Source: Lachnospiraceae bacterium (GTDB taxonomy: Bacteria > Bacillota > Clostridia > Lachnospirales > Lachnospiraceae). From it: a stretch of DNA of 59,870 nucleotides. This document shows positions 27,738-35,940 of this stretch, piece after piece. Each line of letters opens with the position of its first letter. Positions within the stretch are counted from its first letter, which is position 1. The stretch is taken from positions 19,360-79,229 of the forward strand of contig JAJQGP010000067.1 in NCBI GenBank assembly GCA_021200475.1. Reading direction: 5' to 3'. The translations under genes and the position numbers were made by a program. Under the pieces are notes generated by a model that made no database searches, was not told the DNA's origin, and saw nothing but the letters and a program-made list of their open reading frames with translations.

Positions 27738-27821
27738 CTAAAAAACAGCAATCGCACAGATAAATACGATCGTAAATAATAGATCAAACGTACCGAATCC
27801 CATGCCTAAACCAATGTACAT
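27738..27821 (-). CDS. 27-residue hydrophobic peptide
   Basis: A very short open frame (begins MYIGLGMGFGTFDLLF) follows a strong GGAGGAAAGGT ribosome-binding site directly before ATG and ends in TAG. The peptide is a single predicted transmembrane helix with no charged residue except one Asp. The GMGFGTFDLLF start resembles the N-terminus of DUF2500-type membrane proteins, so it may be a stand-alone small protein or the stub of a longer, decayed gene; the downstream frame does not continue that family. It lies between the structured element and the Rpn gene. The stretch 27822-28281 shows no other supported gene. Confidence 0.55.
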   Translation of the reverse strand: MYIGLGMGFGTFDLLFTIVFICAIAVF

Positions 27822-28281
27822 ACCTTTCCTCCGTTGTTATCAGACATTTTTAATAATAAATCCTTTCTACTAAACCATTTACATTATCATTATGCTTTGA
27901 GATATATAGAAGCATATGCCTGCTATTCCAGGCAAACTGTTTGTGTAAACATTATAAAACAGGTTTAATAGTTGACAAATATTCTATAGTATGTTATTTA
28001 TATTTATGTTGCTTCATACATATTCATTTTATATTATACTCAGTTTTTACATGTCTAACAAAAGAAAATCCATCTATGACAAAGCATCATTCACTTCTGA
28101 AAAATGCCATAGAGACCAGCAAACAAAAGAGAAAAGAGCATAAAAGAAAGATTTCCGAAAAATCTGCAGAAACAGATAGCTTTTTTGCCCATATTCGTAT
28201 ATAATACAGTACAAGGCAAATGCAAATTTTCAAAATGGCTGCTCTGTTTCTGCGCAAACAACAGAAAGGAGCCGCCGGTAA

Positions 28282-29295
28282 ATGGGAAAGGAAGGAACCA
28301 GTACAGATAACAGAACCAGCAGGAACAATGAGAAAAGCTCAGTCATCACAACAATGGATCATGGTAACAGGGAGGTAAAGTCCTCAGTATTTACCGCTTA
28401 TTTCGGGGAAAGCAAAAACGCTGCGGCACTCTATGACGCGATTGCGGGTACCAGCGGTACCAGACCGGAAGATATCCGATACGAGACTCTGGAGGGTGTT
28501 TTGTTTATGGCACGCAAAAATGATCTTTCATTTTTAGCGAACGAGACGGTATTGGTGATCAGCGAACACCAGTCTACCATCAACGAAAATATGCCGCTTC
28601 GCAACCTCGTCTATTATGGCCGTACCATAGAACGCCTGATAAACCCACGGGACTTATACAGGGAACGACGAATCAAGATCCCGACGCCTGAATTCTATGT
28701 CTTTTATAATGGAGCAAAGGATTACCCTCTCGAAAAAGAAATCAGGCTTTCTGATTCCTTTATGATTTCAAGGGAATCTTACATGATGGATCTCACTACA
28801 AAGGTCATTAACATCAACAAAGGAAAAGGCCATTCGATTCTTGCAAACTGTCAACCCATGAAGGAGTATTCTGATTTTATGGAATATATCCGGCAATTCA
28901 TGAAAACAGAAAATCGTAATCGGGAAAAGGCCATTACCCTTGCCATCCGAAAATGCCGTGAGGAAGGGATCATGACTGAGTTTCTTAACAGACACAGCTC
29001 GGAGGTGGAAAACATGCTTTTTACTCAGTGGAATTGGGATGACGCTCTGGAAGTAGTGAAAGAAGAGGCAATCGAAATAGCAAAAGAGGAGCTCAGAGAC
29101 ACTGTCAAGGCGGAAGTCAAAGAAGAAGTCAAAGAAGAAGTCAAAGAAGAAGTCAGGGCGGAAGTCAAAGAAGAAATAGAGACGGCCAGGAAGGAGACAG
29201 AAAGCGCCAAAAAGGAAGCTGACGATGCCAGAAAAAGGGCAGAAGATGCGCTGGCTGAGTTAAAACGAATTAAGGAGCAGTATGGAATTTCCTGA
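28282..29295 (+). CDS. Rpn-family nuclease / PD-(D/E)XK transposase-like protein
   Basis: 337-residue protein of the Rpn (recombination-promoting nuclease) family. The nuclease-like core holds VLVISEHQSTINENMPLRNL (Glu-x-Gln of the PD-(D/E)XK fold) and FYVFYNGAKDYPLEKEIRLS. After residue ~245 comes a long charged coiled-coil tail with repeated EEVK units and Ala/Lys/Glu helices. GAAAGGAG precedes the start. Family members cut DNA and occur in many variable copies. A strong internal ribosome-binding site and ATG at 29014 are noted separately. A terminator follows directly. Confidence 0.88.
   Translation: MGKEGTSTDNRTSRNNEKSSVITTMDHGNREVKSSVFTAYFGESKNAAALYDAIAGTSGTRPEDIRYETLEGVLFMARKNDLSFLANETVLVISEHQSTINENMPLRNLVYYGRTIERLINPRDLYRERRIKIPTPEFYVFYNGAKDYPLEKEIRLSDSFMISRESYMMDLTTKVININKGKGHSILANCQPMKEYSDFMEYIRQFMKTENRNREKAITLAIRKCREEGIMTEFLNRHSSEVENMLFTQWNWDDALEVVKEEAIEIAKEELRDTVKAEVKEEVKEEVKEEVRAEVKEEIETARKETESAKKEADDARKRAEDALAELKRIKEQYGIS
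29014..29295 (+). CDS. Possible internal small Rpn product (RpnS-like)
   Basis: Within the Rpn gene, GGAGGT (29001-29006) lies 7 bases before an in-frame ATG at residue 245. This would give a separate 93-residue C-terminal protein (begins MLFTQWNWDDALEVVKEE) made only of the helical tail. Intragenic C-terminal products that neutralise the full-length nuclease are known for E. coli Rpn genes; applying this here is inference. Confidence 0.45.
   Translation: MLFTQWNWDDALEVVKEEAIEIAKEELRDTVKAEVKEEVKEEVKEEVRAEVKEEIETARKETESAKKEADDARKRAEDALAELKRIKEQYGIS
29113..29172 (+). repeat. 12-bp tandem repeat inside the Rpn gene
   Basis: Five consecutive 12-base units of GAAGTCAAAGAA, the fourth diverged (GAAGTCAGGGCG), encode Glu-Val-Lys-Glu steps of the coiled coil. 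Copy number may vary by slippage without changing the frame. Confidence 0.85.
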
Positions 29296-29320
29296 AGTTC
29301 GTACAAATTGTGATGATTCC

Positions 29321-29356
29321 AGAGCCATACACGCAGAAGGTATGGCTCTTTTCTTT
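29321..29356 (+). terminator. Terminator of the Rpn gene
   Basis: AGAGCCATAC, 9-base loop, GTATGGCTCT followed by TTTCTTT, 26 bases after the stop. Confidence 0.88.
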
Positions 29357-29391
29357 ATCTGAGCCGCGAAAATCTGGACATAAGGCACCTG

Positions 29392-29733
29392 TCACCGACA
29401 CGCAGCACCCCTGGTATCATCATAGTATTGTGCCTGCATATTCCAAAGCTTCTGATACTTTCCGTTTTCATCTGCCATAAGCTGTTCATGACTTCCCAGC
29501 TGGATCAGGCGGCCTTCCTGGAATACTTCGATGGTATCGCAGAATTTACAGGAGGACAGGCGATGGCTGATGTAAACGGACGTCCTCTCTCCTGTGATTT
29601 CATTCAATTTCGCGTAGATTTCTGCTCCGGCGATCGGAGCCAGCGCGGCTGTCGGCTCATCCATGATGAAAGACGCGTCTGTATACAAAAGACCCCTCTC
29701 TAATATGTACCTGCCTGTTCCATATGGAGACAG
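29392..29733 (-). pseudogene. C-terminal remnant of an ABC exporter ATPase
   Basis: An open stretch without a proper start encodes only the end of an ABC ATPase domain: Walker B FIMDEPTAALAP (the usual LDP has become LAP), the switch YISHRLSSCKFCD and the closing HEQLMADENGKYQKLWNMQ typical of exporters. In-frame codons continue upstream of the first possible TTG start to about 29733 (RYILERGLLY), then the similarity stops. Walker A, the signature motif and the membrane domain are missing. A deletion brought on by insertion of the Rpn region is one explanation. The remaining bases to 29848 show no gene. Confidence 0.8.
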
Positions 29734-29848
29734 ATACCATCTGAAAGGGGTCTTCGCCGTTTTATCTTTTCAATGATTCTCTACCGTTCCGCGTATACAC
29801 AATTAATTGCATACCGCTCTCTTACAGCATGTGTGCAGACGCCATCTG

Positions 29849-30760
29849 TCAGCCCTTCACCGCGCCTACCATAACGCCTTGCTCAAAGTATTTCTGAACA
29901 AACGGGTATACACACAGGATCGGGACGGTGGACACAATGATTACCGCGTATTTCACCTGATCTGCGGAGGACTGAGCATAGCCGCCCTGCACACCGCCGT
30001 TGCCGCTTGAGAATGCCTCATTCAGCAGCAGGATCCGGCGCAGTACCATCTGCAGCGGCTCATAGTCCGAATTGGAGTTGTACATCAATGCAGTAAAGTA
30101 ATCATTCCAGTGGTACACTGCGTAGTACAGAAGCTCCACGGAGATGATTGCCTTGGACAGCGGCATAACGATCTGTCCAAAGTAGCGGAAATGATTGCAG
30201 CCGTCGAGCTGCGCCGCCTCATACAGGTCATTCGGAATGGAGTTCTGAATAAACGTTCGGGCGATGATCAGGTTGTAGGTGTTGACCAGAACCATGAGGA
30301 TCAGGATCCATCTGGTGCTGATCAGGCCAAGGTTGCTGATTGTCATATACAGAGGAACCAGGCCGCCGGAAAAGTACATGGTGAAAACAAAGTACATCAT
30401 GATCGGGTTCTTCGCCCGGAAGTCCGGCCGGGAGAGGGCATAAGCCGCCGGCATGGTGACCGCCAGGTTCAGCGCCGTACCAACTACCACATAAAGGATC
30501 GTATTCGCATAGCCTGTCCATATGCGGGAATCCTCCAGAATCTGCTTAAATCCATAGAAGCGGATATCCTTCGGCAGAAAAACTACCTTCCCCTGATTGA
30601 CGAGGTCTGAATTACTGATTGACGCAATCACGACAAACCAGAGCGGATAGAGGATGATCAGAAATACCACGATGCTGATCAACAGCACGCAGGCGTTGAA
30701 AATCCGGTCCGACTTTCCTCGCTCTTTGATCTTATTAGCTGCCATTTTTTGTTTTGCCAT
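29849..30760 (-). CDS. Carbohydrate ABC permease, YtcP/LplC type
   Basis: 303-residue membrane subunit of a sugar importer with six helices and the EAA loop EAAQLDGCNHFRYFGQIVMPL-like segment that docks the ATPase. The C-terminus GVMVGAVKG is typical of this family. It follows its partner permease by 13 bases in an operon headed by the solute-binding protein gene. No cognate ATPase lies here, so a shared MsmX-like ATPase is expected elsewhere. Confidence 0.95.
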   Translation of the reverse strand: MAKQKMAANKIKERGKSDRIFNACVLLISIVVFLIILYPLWFVVIASISNSDLVNQGKVVFLPKDIRFYGFKQILEDSRIWTGYANTILYVVVGTALNLAVTMPAAYALSRPDFRAKNPIMMYFVFTMYFSGGLVPLYMTISNLGLISTRWILILMVLVNTYNLIIARTFIQNSIPNDLYEAAQLDGCNHFRYFGQIVMPLSKAIISVELLYYAVYHWNDYFTALMYNSNSDYEPLQMVLRRILLLNEAFSSGNGGVQGGYAQSSADQVKYAVIIVSTVPILCVYPFVQKYFEQGVMVGAVKG

Positions 30761-30773
30761 TGCTTCGCACCTC

Positions 30774-31718
30774 CTACAGCAATCCGGAACCGGTCAGCCG
30801 CTTCGAGATGGTATTCGTACCCATCAGGAAGATAAAGTTGATCACGTTCGTAAACAGGCCTACCGCCGTCGCAAAGCTGAACTGCGCCGACTTGATACCT
30901 ACCGTATAGACATAGGTGGAAATTACCTGCGAGGCGCCAAGGTTCAGGCTGTTCTGCATCAGGTAGATCTTATCAAAGCCGACATTCAGAATATTGCCCA
31001 TGTTCATGATCAGCAGGATGACAATCGTCGGGATCAGCGTCGGGAATTCGATATGTACCACCGTCTGGAAGCGGCTCGCGCCATCAATCTTCGCCGCGTC
31101 ATAGAGCTCCGCGTCCACCGAAGATAACGCGGCAATGTAGATGATGCTGTTCCAGCCCATGCTCTGCCATACGCCGGAAATTGCGTACACCCAGACAAAG
31201 TATTTCTGGCTGCCCAGAAGGTTGACATTCTGCGGAACCAGGTGAATCATTTTCAGAGCGTTACTGATGACGCCGTTTGACTGTGCCAGCAGAATATTCA
31301 GCATGGATACCAGTACAACAGTAGAAATAAAATACGGAATATACACCGTCGTCTGTACGACCTTCTTCCACTTTGAGTTGCGCAGCTGATTGATCACCAG
31401 CGCCAGGATAATCGGTGCCGGAAATCCGAGCGCAATACTCACCAGGGACGTCACGAAGGTATTGCGCAGCGTCGGCCAGAAGTTCGTACTGGTGAAATAC
31501 TGGATAAAATATTTGAATCCGACAAATTTGCCGCCATAGAGCCCTGTCGCGTAGCTGTAGTCCTTAAAAGCGAGCTGAATCCCCGCCATCGGGACATAGC
31601 AGAAGATGAAAATATACGCCACGGCCGGAAGCAGCATCACGTAAAGCTGCCACTCCCGTTGAATATGCCAGCCGATGCTCTTTTTTTTGACCACCTGCAG
31701 CTCCTTACTTTTTGCCAT
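30774..31718 (-). CDS. Carbohydrate ABC permease, YteP/LplB type
   Basis: 314-residue partner permease with six helices and an EAA-type loop (YDAAKIDGASRFQTVVHIEFP). This subfamily typically imports complex plant oligosaccharides such as rhamnogalacturonan or arabinan fragments; the actual sugar is unknown. It is separated from the upstream binding-protein gene by 108 bases holding a GC-rich hairpin. Confidence 0.95.
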   Translation of the reverse strand: MAKSKELQVVKKKSIGWHIQREWQLYVMLLPAVAYIFIFCYVPMAGIQLAFKDYSYATGLYGGKFVGFKYFIQYFTSTNFWPTLRNTFVTSLVSIALGFPAPIILALVINQLRNSKWKKVVQTTVYIPYFISTVVLVSMLNILLAQSNGVISNALKMIHLVPQNVNLLGSQKYFVWVYAISGVWQSMGWNSIIYIAALSSVDAELYDAAKIDGASRFQTVVHIEFPTLIPTIVILLIMNMGNILNVGFDKIYLMQNSLNLGASQVISTYVYTVGIKSAQFSFATAVGLFTNVINFIFLMGTNTISKRLTGSGLL

Positions 31719-31750
31719 AAATCTCCCTCCTTCATTTTCATGGAAAAGAA

Positions 31751-31774
31751 GGGGCGCGGAATTCTCCGCGCCCC
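31751..31774 (-). terminator. Attenuating hairpin between binding protein and permeases
   Basis: GGGGCGCGGA-attc-TCCGCGCCCC, a perfect 10-bp stem, is followed on the minus strand by TTCTTTTCC. A leaky terminator here would give more binding protein than permease. Confidence 0.72.
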
Positions 31775-31826
31775 GCTACACATCAACCGCATTCAATTGT
31801 ATGGATGCAATCACTCTTTTCTCCGA

Positions 31827-33437
31827 TTATTCGGATACGCCGCGGTATCTGTCAAATGCTTCCTGACGAATCGCAAGAATATCGGTCAGACCAGCTGCAT
31901 AAACAGACTCTACATAAGAATCCCAGTCATCGTCAATATTTGACTCACCAGTCAGCCACAACGCCCAGTAATTATCTGTAATATTCGTTACATTCGCCTG
32001 AAGCAGAGCCATTGTGTTGTTGTCTTCTGTCGTGTACTTCATAAACATCTGCGGATAATAGTTGGTGTCGTCTACCAGAGCCATAGCATCCTCATACTGG
32101 ACTCTCTCTTCGATCGCGTAGGTCATATCCTGTGCCATCTCGATTTCCGTATCGTCACGGATATACATTGGGCCATTGTCTGCCATTGTAGACGTCCACT
32201 TCCATGTACCAGAATCCGTATCCGGATCCAGCGGATCCAGAACCTTATAGCTGTTGTCGCCGGTCTTCTCTACGCAGCCATCGGAAATACCACCGAAGAG
32301 TACCTGTACAGATACCTCTGCCTCATAAAACTTATCCATGAACCGCATTGCCGCTTCCGGATTCGAGCAGGCAGCGCTCATGCAGATACGGTTCGAGCTC
32401 ATATTCAGGCCAGAGAAGTCATAGGTCCAGTGTGGCTCATAGGTACCCGCTTCTACATCGTAATCATTAACAAACGGGCCTACCGGTACATACTGCTCAT
32501 ACAGAGTCGGTCCAAACTTATCCGTCTCTTCCCAGCCCATTACGCAGCCTACGATCGCGTCGCCATTCTCATCACCACGGGAGAGAGACTGGAACATCGA
32601 ATAGTCGTTCGTGATCGCGTCTACATTGATCAGGCCTTCGGAATACAGATCTGCGAGATATTTAATGAAGTTCTTATAGCGCTCATCTACCGCATAGTTC
32701 TTCACTTCGCCATCCTCTGCAAAATATCCGTCAGTACCCCAGTTGGTCAGCTGGATCCCCCAGGAACCAATCAGGTTTGTCAGAGAATACGCACCGCCAA
32801 ACCAGGAGTTGAAGTCAAGCGGAATCTCATCGGTGCTGTCGCCGTTGCCATTTGCATCGTTGTCGCGGAACGCAATCAGGACGTCCTTCAGTTCAGTCAG
32901 AGTCGTCGGCGCTTCCAGTCCCAGATTATCCAGCCAGTTCTGGTTGATAAACATAACGGTGTTGGAATCCGGCCACTTGCCCTGATACTTCGGCGTTGCA
33001 TAAATCTCACCTTCGTAAGTCTGCGCCAGCACCTTGGTATCCGGCTGCTCCTCGAACATCGCCGTAATATTCGGCGCATACTCCGCGATCAGATCGGTCA
33101 GTTCCATGAACAGTCCATTATAGGTCGCATAGTCAGAATCTGCTGTCGCGTTGATCAGAATATCCGGGATATCTCCGGAAGCAAAACGGGTGGATTTTAC
33201 CTGATCCCAATCCGTATAAATCTGCTCCCATTCGATCTCAACACCTGCCGCTTCCTCGATCTCCTGCAGCCACAGCATCTCATCAAGACTCTTGGTCAGG
33301 GAATGGGAAATAAACAAACCCTTCAGCTTTACCTTCTCCTCTGCGGATGCAGTCATTCCAAGCGATCCGAATGCCATTGTGCCGACTGCTGCTGCTGCAG
33401 AGCCGCGCAGAAAATCTCTTCTGGAAATTGTTTTCAT
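31827..33437 (-). CDS. Extracellular sugar-binding protein (LplA/YtcQ type), Tat-like signal
   Basis: 536-residue substrate-binding component of the importer. The start at 33437 (MKTISRRDFLRG) has AAAGGAG upstream; the longer frame has no ribosome-binding site. The signal has a twin-arginine pattern SRRDFLRG, a hydrophobic Ala-rich stretch and ASAEE as cleavage site, with no lipobox Cys. This is unusual for a Gram-positive binding protein, which is normally a lipoprotein. The mature part has the two-lobed pattern of family 1 binding proteins. The promoter region carries inverted repeats and, further upstream, a looser copy of the bipartite site found at the glycosidase promoters. Confidence 0.92.
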   Translation of the reverse strand: MKTISRRDFLRGSAAAAVGTMAFGSLGMTASAEEKVKLKGLFISHSLTKSLDEMLWLQEIEEAAGVEIEWEQIYTDWDQVKSTRFASGDIPDILINATADSDYATYNGLFMELTDLIAEYAPNITAMFEEQPDTKVLAQTYEGEIYATPKYQGKWPDSNTVMFINQNWLDNLGLEAPTTLTELKDVLIAFRDNDANGNGDSTDEIPLDFNSWFGGAYSLTNLIGSWGIQLTNWGTDGYFAEDGEVKNYAVDERYKNFIKYLADLYSEGLINVDAITNDYSMFQSLSRGDENGDAIVGCVMGWEETDKFGPTLYEQYVPVGPFVNDYDVEAGTYEPHWTYDFSGLNMSSNRICMSAACSNPEAAMRFMDKFYEAEVSVQVLFGGISDGCVEKTGDNSYKVLDPLDPDTDSGTWKWTSTMADNGPMYIRDDTEIEMAQDMTYAIEERVQYEDAMALVDDTNYYPQMFMKYTTEDNNTMALLQANVTNITDNYWALWLTGESNIDDDWDSYVESVYAAGLTDILAIRQEAFDRYRGVSE

Positions 33438-33479
33438 TATACTATTCTCCTTTTCTGAAATTTTTGAAAACGAGTTGCG

Positions 33480-33581
33480 AAAACGACTAACCCCTAAAAA
33501 GTACACATGTCTGCCTAGCCGTTTGGCATATGCATTTCCTACAGATTTGACGCTTTATATGGTTTAATTTTAGTCGTTTTG
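33480..33581 (-). promoter_or_regulatory. Promoter region of the importer operon with paired operator half-sites
   Basis: AAAACGACTAA (33480-33490) and its exact complement TTAGTCGTTTT (33570-33580) are an 11-bp inverted repeat 79 bp apart. A possible promoter TTCAAA (33581-33576), 18 bp, TATAAA overlaps the distal half-site; the proximal one is near the ribosome-binding site. This layout would suit a looping repressor. Confidence 0.5.
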
Positions 33582-33683
33582 AACATGAAATGGAATATCC
33601 ATACTACAGATTCGGTGTCATTTTGTCAGATTATTTTGCAACTTAACGGAATAAAGTGATACCTGCATCCGATTTTCCTATCC

Positions 33684-33709
33684 TTTTGCCCTTTAATCTC
33701 CCCCTTTTG
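33684..33709. promoter_or_regulatory. Looser copy of the bipartite activator-type site
   Basis: TTTTGCC, 5 bases, ATCT-CCCCC-TTTTG matches TTTTGCC-N5-ATCTGACCTTTTG apart from two changed bases and one extra base. It lies about 100 bp upstream of the likely importer promoter, in the opposite orientation relative to the gene compared with the other two sites. Confidence 0.4.
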
Positions 33710-33775
33710 CTCTCTGTTTGTCAGATAATTTCACCCAAATCAGATACAGTGCTGCTGTCAGAAATATTCCTTGTG

Positions 33776-33931
33776 CGGCCGTGCGCATAAAATGGAATCC
33801 CGCTTTGCGGTGATTCTCGCGCTGCCGCGCGTCTGCGCTAGCAGACAATTTCCTCTAGCGCGGTATGTGCATCCCCCGGAGGTTTTTTTGTCCGACAGGG
33901 AAGTTCGGAGAACTTTCCTATCGGATGAAAA
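33776..33931. repeat. Dispersed intergenic hairpin repeat, copy B
   Basis: Begins with TGCGGCCGTGCGCATAAAA (also near 9805), then the block shared with copy A (33795-33863), where GCGCTAG/CTAGCGC pairs perfectly. It ends with a long hairpin (33886-33906 with 33910-33931) that matches copy A in loop-proximal sequence but differs by paired changes in the stem. The stretch 33582-34056 contains no gene. Confidence 0.85.
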
Positions 33932-34056
33932 AAACAGGGCATCCCGGATGATAGTTCAACCAAAATGCTCTGGTTCCTGATAATCGTGACTACTCAAACA
34001 AATACCCCGATGCGAACACGATACCTGGCTTGCTGCTTCGCAAGATTGAAAAGGAA

Positions 34057-34704
34057 TCATAATGCAGCAATTTCTCTAATCCATTTTCTAAAATGAGGAC
34101 ATTGCTCCATTATCACATCAATTCCCATATCTTTTGACAAAATTGTACCATGCCTGATTTTTGCGTACCCTGGAATGATCTGGCTTAACCGCCTTGAAGG
34201 GGCAGTTTCATAAGAATTGTTAATATGCTCCGGGGTTGGAAAAGCATCGCGAATTTTTCGAATAGCATCAACTGTACGTTCATCGGCAATCATCAGAAAT
34301 GACTCCGGCCTGGAAAACAGAATTCCTTCAAATTCGTGCAGCATAAAATGAAATTTTAAATTGGGCAAGGCCAGTTCTTTTTCAATAGCTTCTTCAACAT
34401 GATCTGTCCGGTTAAATATATCTGCATCTTGAAATCTGATTTCTGGCGTTTCCGCTGGCATCGCATAGTAATCAAACATAGTCGTCACATACTCATGAGG
34501 ATGGCTCTTGCAAAGCATCGTAAGTTCTTTTCTAATTTTCCCGAAAGTACTGACTCCTCCTCTGAGTTTTATTTCAGATGTACGCTTTGATGTACAAACA
34601 ATCGGAAAAACATAAATACCCAGATTAAAAAAGTACGGATACAATAATTCGTTAACAAAAGATTCCTCTGTAGGTCCCTCACAATAAATATATACATTCT
34701 TCAT
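34057..34704 (-). CDS. DUF4276 family protein (TOPRIM-like)
   Basis: 215-residue protein. VYIYCEGPTEESFVNELL gives the acidic TOPRIM-like Glu, TMFDYYAMP a second acidic site, and HEFEGILFS is the DUF4276 signature. Such proteins are thought to be nucleases. The start overlaps the stop of the AAA ATPase gene (ATGA), so they form a two-gene unit. The pairing is like OLD and PARIS-type antiphage modules, in which an ATPase controls a TOPRIM nuclease; the role here is inferred. Base composition is AT-rich against thrS next door. Confidence 0.85.
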   Translation of the reverse strand: MKNVYIYCEGPTEESFVNELLYPYFFNLGIYVFPIVCTSKRTSEIKLRGGVSTFGKIRKELTMLCKSHPHEYVTTMFDYYAMPAETPEIRFQDADIFNRTDHVEEAIEKELALPNLKFHFMLHEFEGILFSRPESFLMIADERTVDAIRKIRDAFPTPEHINNSYETAPSRRLSQIIPGYAKIRHGTILSKDMGIDVIMEQCPHFRKWIREIAAL

Positions 34705-35801
34705 CTTGAAAGCCTGCCCCCCAGAATGTTCTTTTTCCATAAGTCACCCAAAGAATAATCTTCTTCCAGCCAGATTCCCAGTTCTCTGGCATCGAGGCGT
34801 TTAAATTCTGAGCCTTCTCTTCCCCGGTCAACAACGATCACATCCTCTGCCGCAAATTCATTTAACAGTTCCACAGATTGTGTTGAAATGATAAGCTGCT
34901 TCTCTTCTGCGATTTGTTTTGCCATCTCTGCAAAAACAGTAATCGCATATGGATGAAGGCCCAGTTCCGGCTCGTCAATAATAATCGTTGCAGGCTGTAG
35001 TTCATGTGGTTGCAATAATAAAACAGCAAGGCAGATAAAACGCAGTGTTCCATCTGATAGCTGAGATGCGTTAAAAACATCTTCGCACCCCTTTTGTTTC
35101 CATTTTAAAATAATAAGTTCCTGGTTTTCCTCCTGTGGTTCCAGCACAAAATCAGAAAAATAAGGTGCAATCAATTGAACAGTGCGTATAATCTCTTCAT
35201 AATTCGCAGTATGGTTTTTTTTCAATCGATAAAGGAAAGCTGCAAGATTAGCTGCATCAAACAAGAGTGCCTGATTATTTGAAACATTATGCTCTTGTTT
35301 TACTCTGGCGCTGTTTCCAGTATCATGGAAATGATAAACCCTCCACATCTGTTTTTTTAAAATAGGCACAACATAGGAATCTATCTGATTTTGAACACCA
35401 TTTTCCCACATAGATTCACTGTTACCCTGAGCAACAATGCTCTCATTCTCCCAATTTCCATGGTATCCGAAATATTCTTTTTGAAAAATCAGTCGATTAT
35501 CATCCGTGGGAACCAATTCAAATCCATAAGAATTATTTCCAAAAAATACCTCAAAGCCTATTTTCTCAGTCACTTTTCTTCCATTATACAGCAAAGAATT
35601 TACTCCCTTTTTCGCCACCGACACTTGCAAATTTTTTGCAAGAATATTTTGCAGCATAGAAAAAGAAGAAATAAAATTCGATTTACCGGCCCCATTACTT
35701 CCGATAAAAACATTAATATTTCCAAATGTAATATCACATTTTTTTATTGATTTAAAACCGCTTATAATAATTCTACTTAACTGATCCTTTTGCAAATGCA
35801 T
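34701..35801 (-). CDS. AAA family ATPase (SMC/OLD-like), partner of DUF4276
   Basis: About 366-residue ATPase with Walker A FIGSNGAGKSN near residue 30, a long insert with coiled-coil character, then the ABC-like SDGTLRF signature, Walker B TIIIDEPELGLHPYA and the ISTQS switch. Three ATGs lie close together (35816, 35807, 35801); the last is preferred because GGAGGAA stands 6 bases before it. A longer frame into thrS is rejected. It resembles ATPases of OLD, Septu and PARIS-type defence pairs. Confidence 0.88.
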   Translation of the reverse strand: MHLQKDQLSRIIISGFKSIKKCDITFGNINVFIGSNGAGKSNFISSFSMLQNILAKNLQVSVAKKGVNSLLYNGRKVTEKIGFEVFFGNNSYGFELVPTDDNRLIFQKEYFGYHGNWENESIVAQGNSESMWENGVQNQIDSYVVPILKKQMWRVYHFHDTGNSARVKQEHNVSNNQALLFDAANLAAFLYRLKKNHTANYEEIIRTVQLIAPYFSDFVLEPQEENQELIILKWKQKGCEDVFNASQLSDGTLRFICLAVLLLQPHELQPATIIIDEPELGLHPYAITVFAEMAKQIAEEKQLIISTQSVELLNEFAAEDVIVVDRGREGSEFKRLDARELGIWLEEDYSLGDLWKKNILGGRLSR

Positions 35802-35871
35802 CTGCATTTCCTCCATACGAATCAAGCACAACTGTTCCGTATTTTCCAAAACCTGGATTGAATCGTTGCTT

Positions 35872-35917
35872 AAAATCCAGGGCATCCCGAGCGTCATATG
35901 TCCGGCATGCCCTGGAT
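35872..35917 (-). terminator. thrS terminator
   Basis: ATCCAGGGCAT pairs exactly with ATGCCCTGGAT (11 bp), and TTTTAAG follows on the minus strand, 24 bases after the thrS stop. Confidence 0.78.
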
Positions 35918-35940
35918 CACCAGTGTAAGTTTTCTTTCTT

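Noticed and set aside
27941-28204. 87-residue frame, or its internal 42-residue Lys-rich part
   Set aside because: No convincing ribosome-binding site and very AT-rich; kept out for lack of support.
29113-29172. A CRISPR-like or mobile repeat in the Rpn gene
   Set aside because: It is a short in-frame coding tandem repeat of a coiled coil.
28282-29295. A complete insertion sequence around the Rpn gene
   Set aside because: No terminal inverted repeats or target duplication were found at its borders; only the Rpn-type gene itself is supported.
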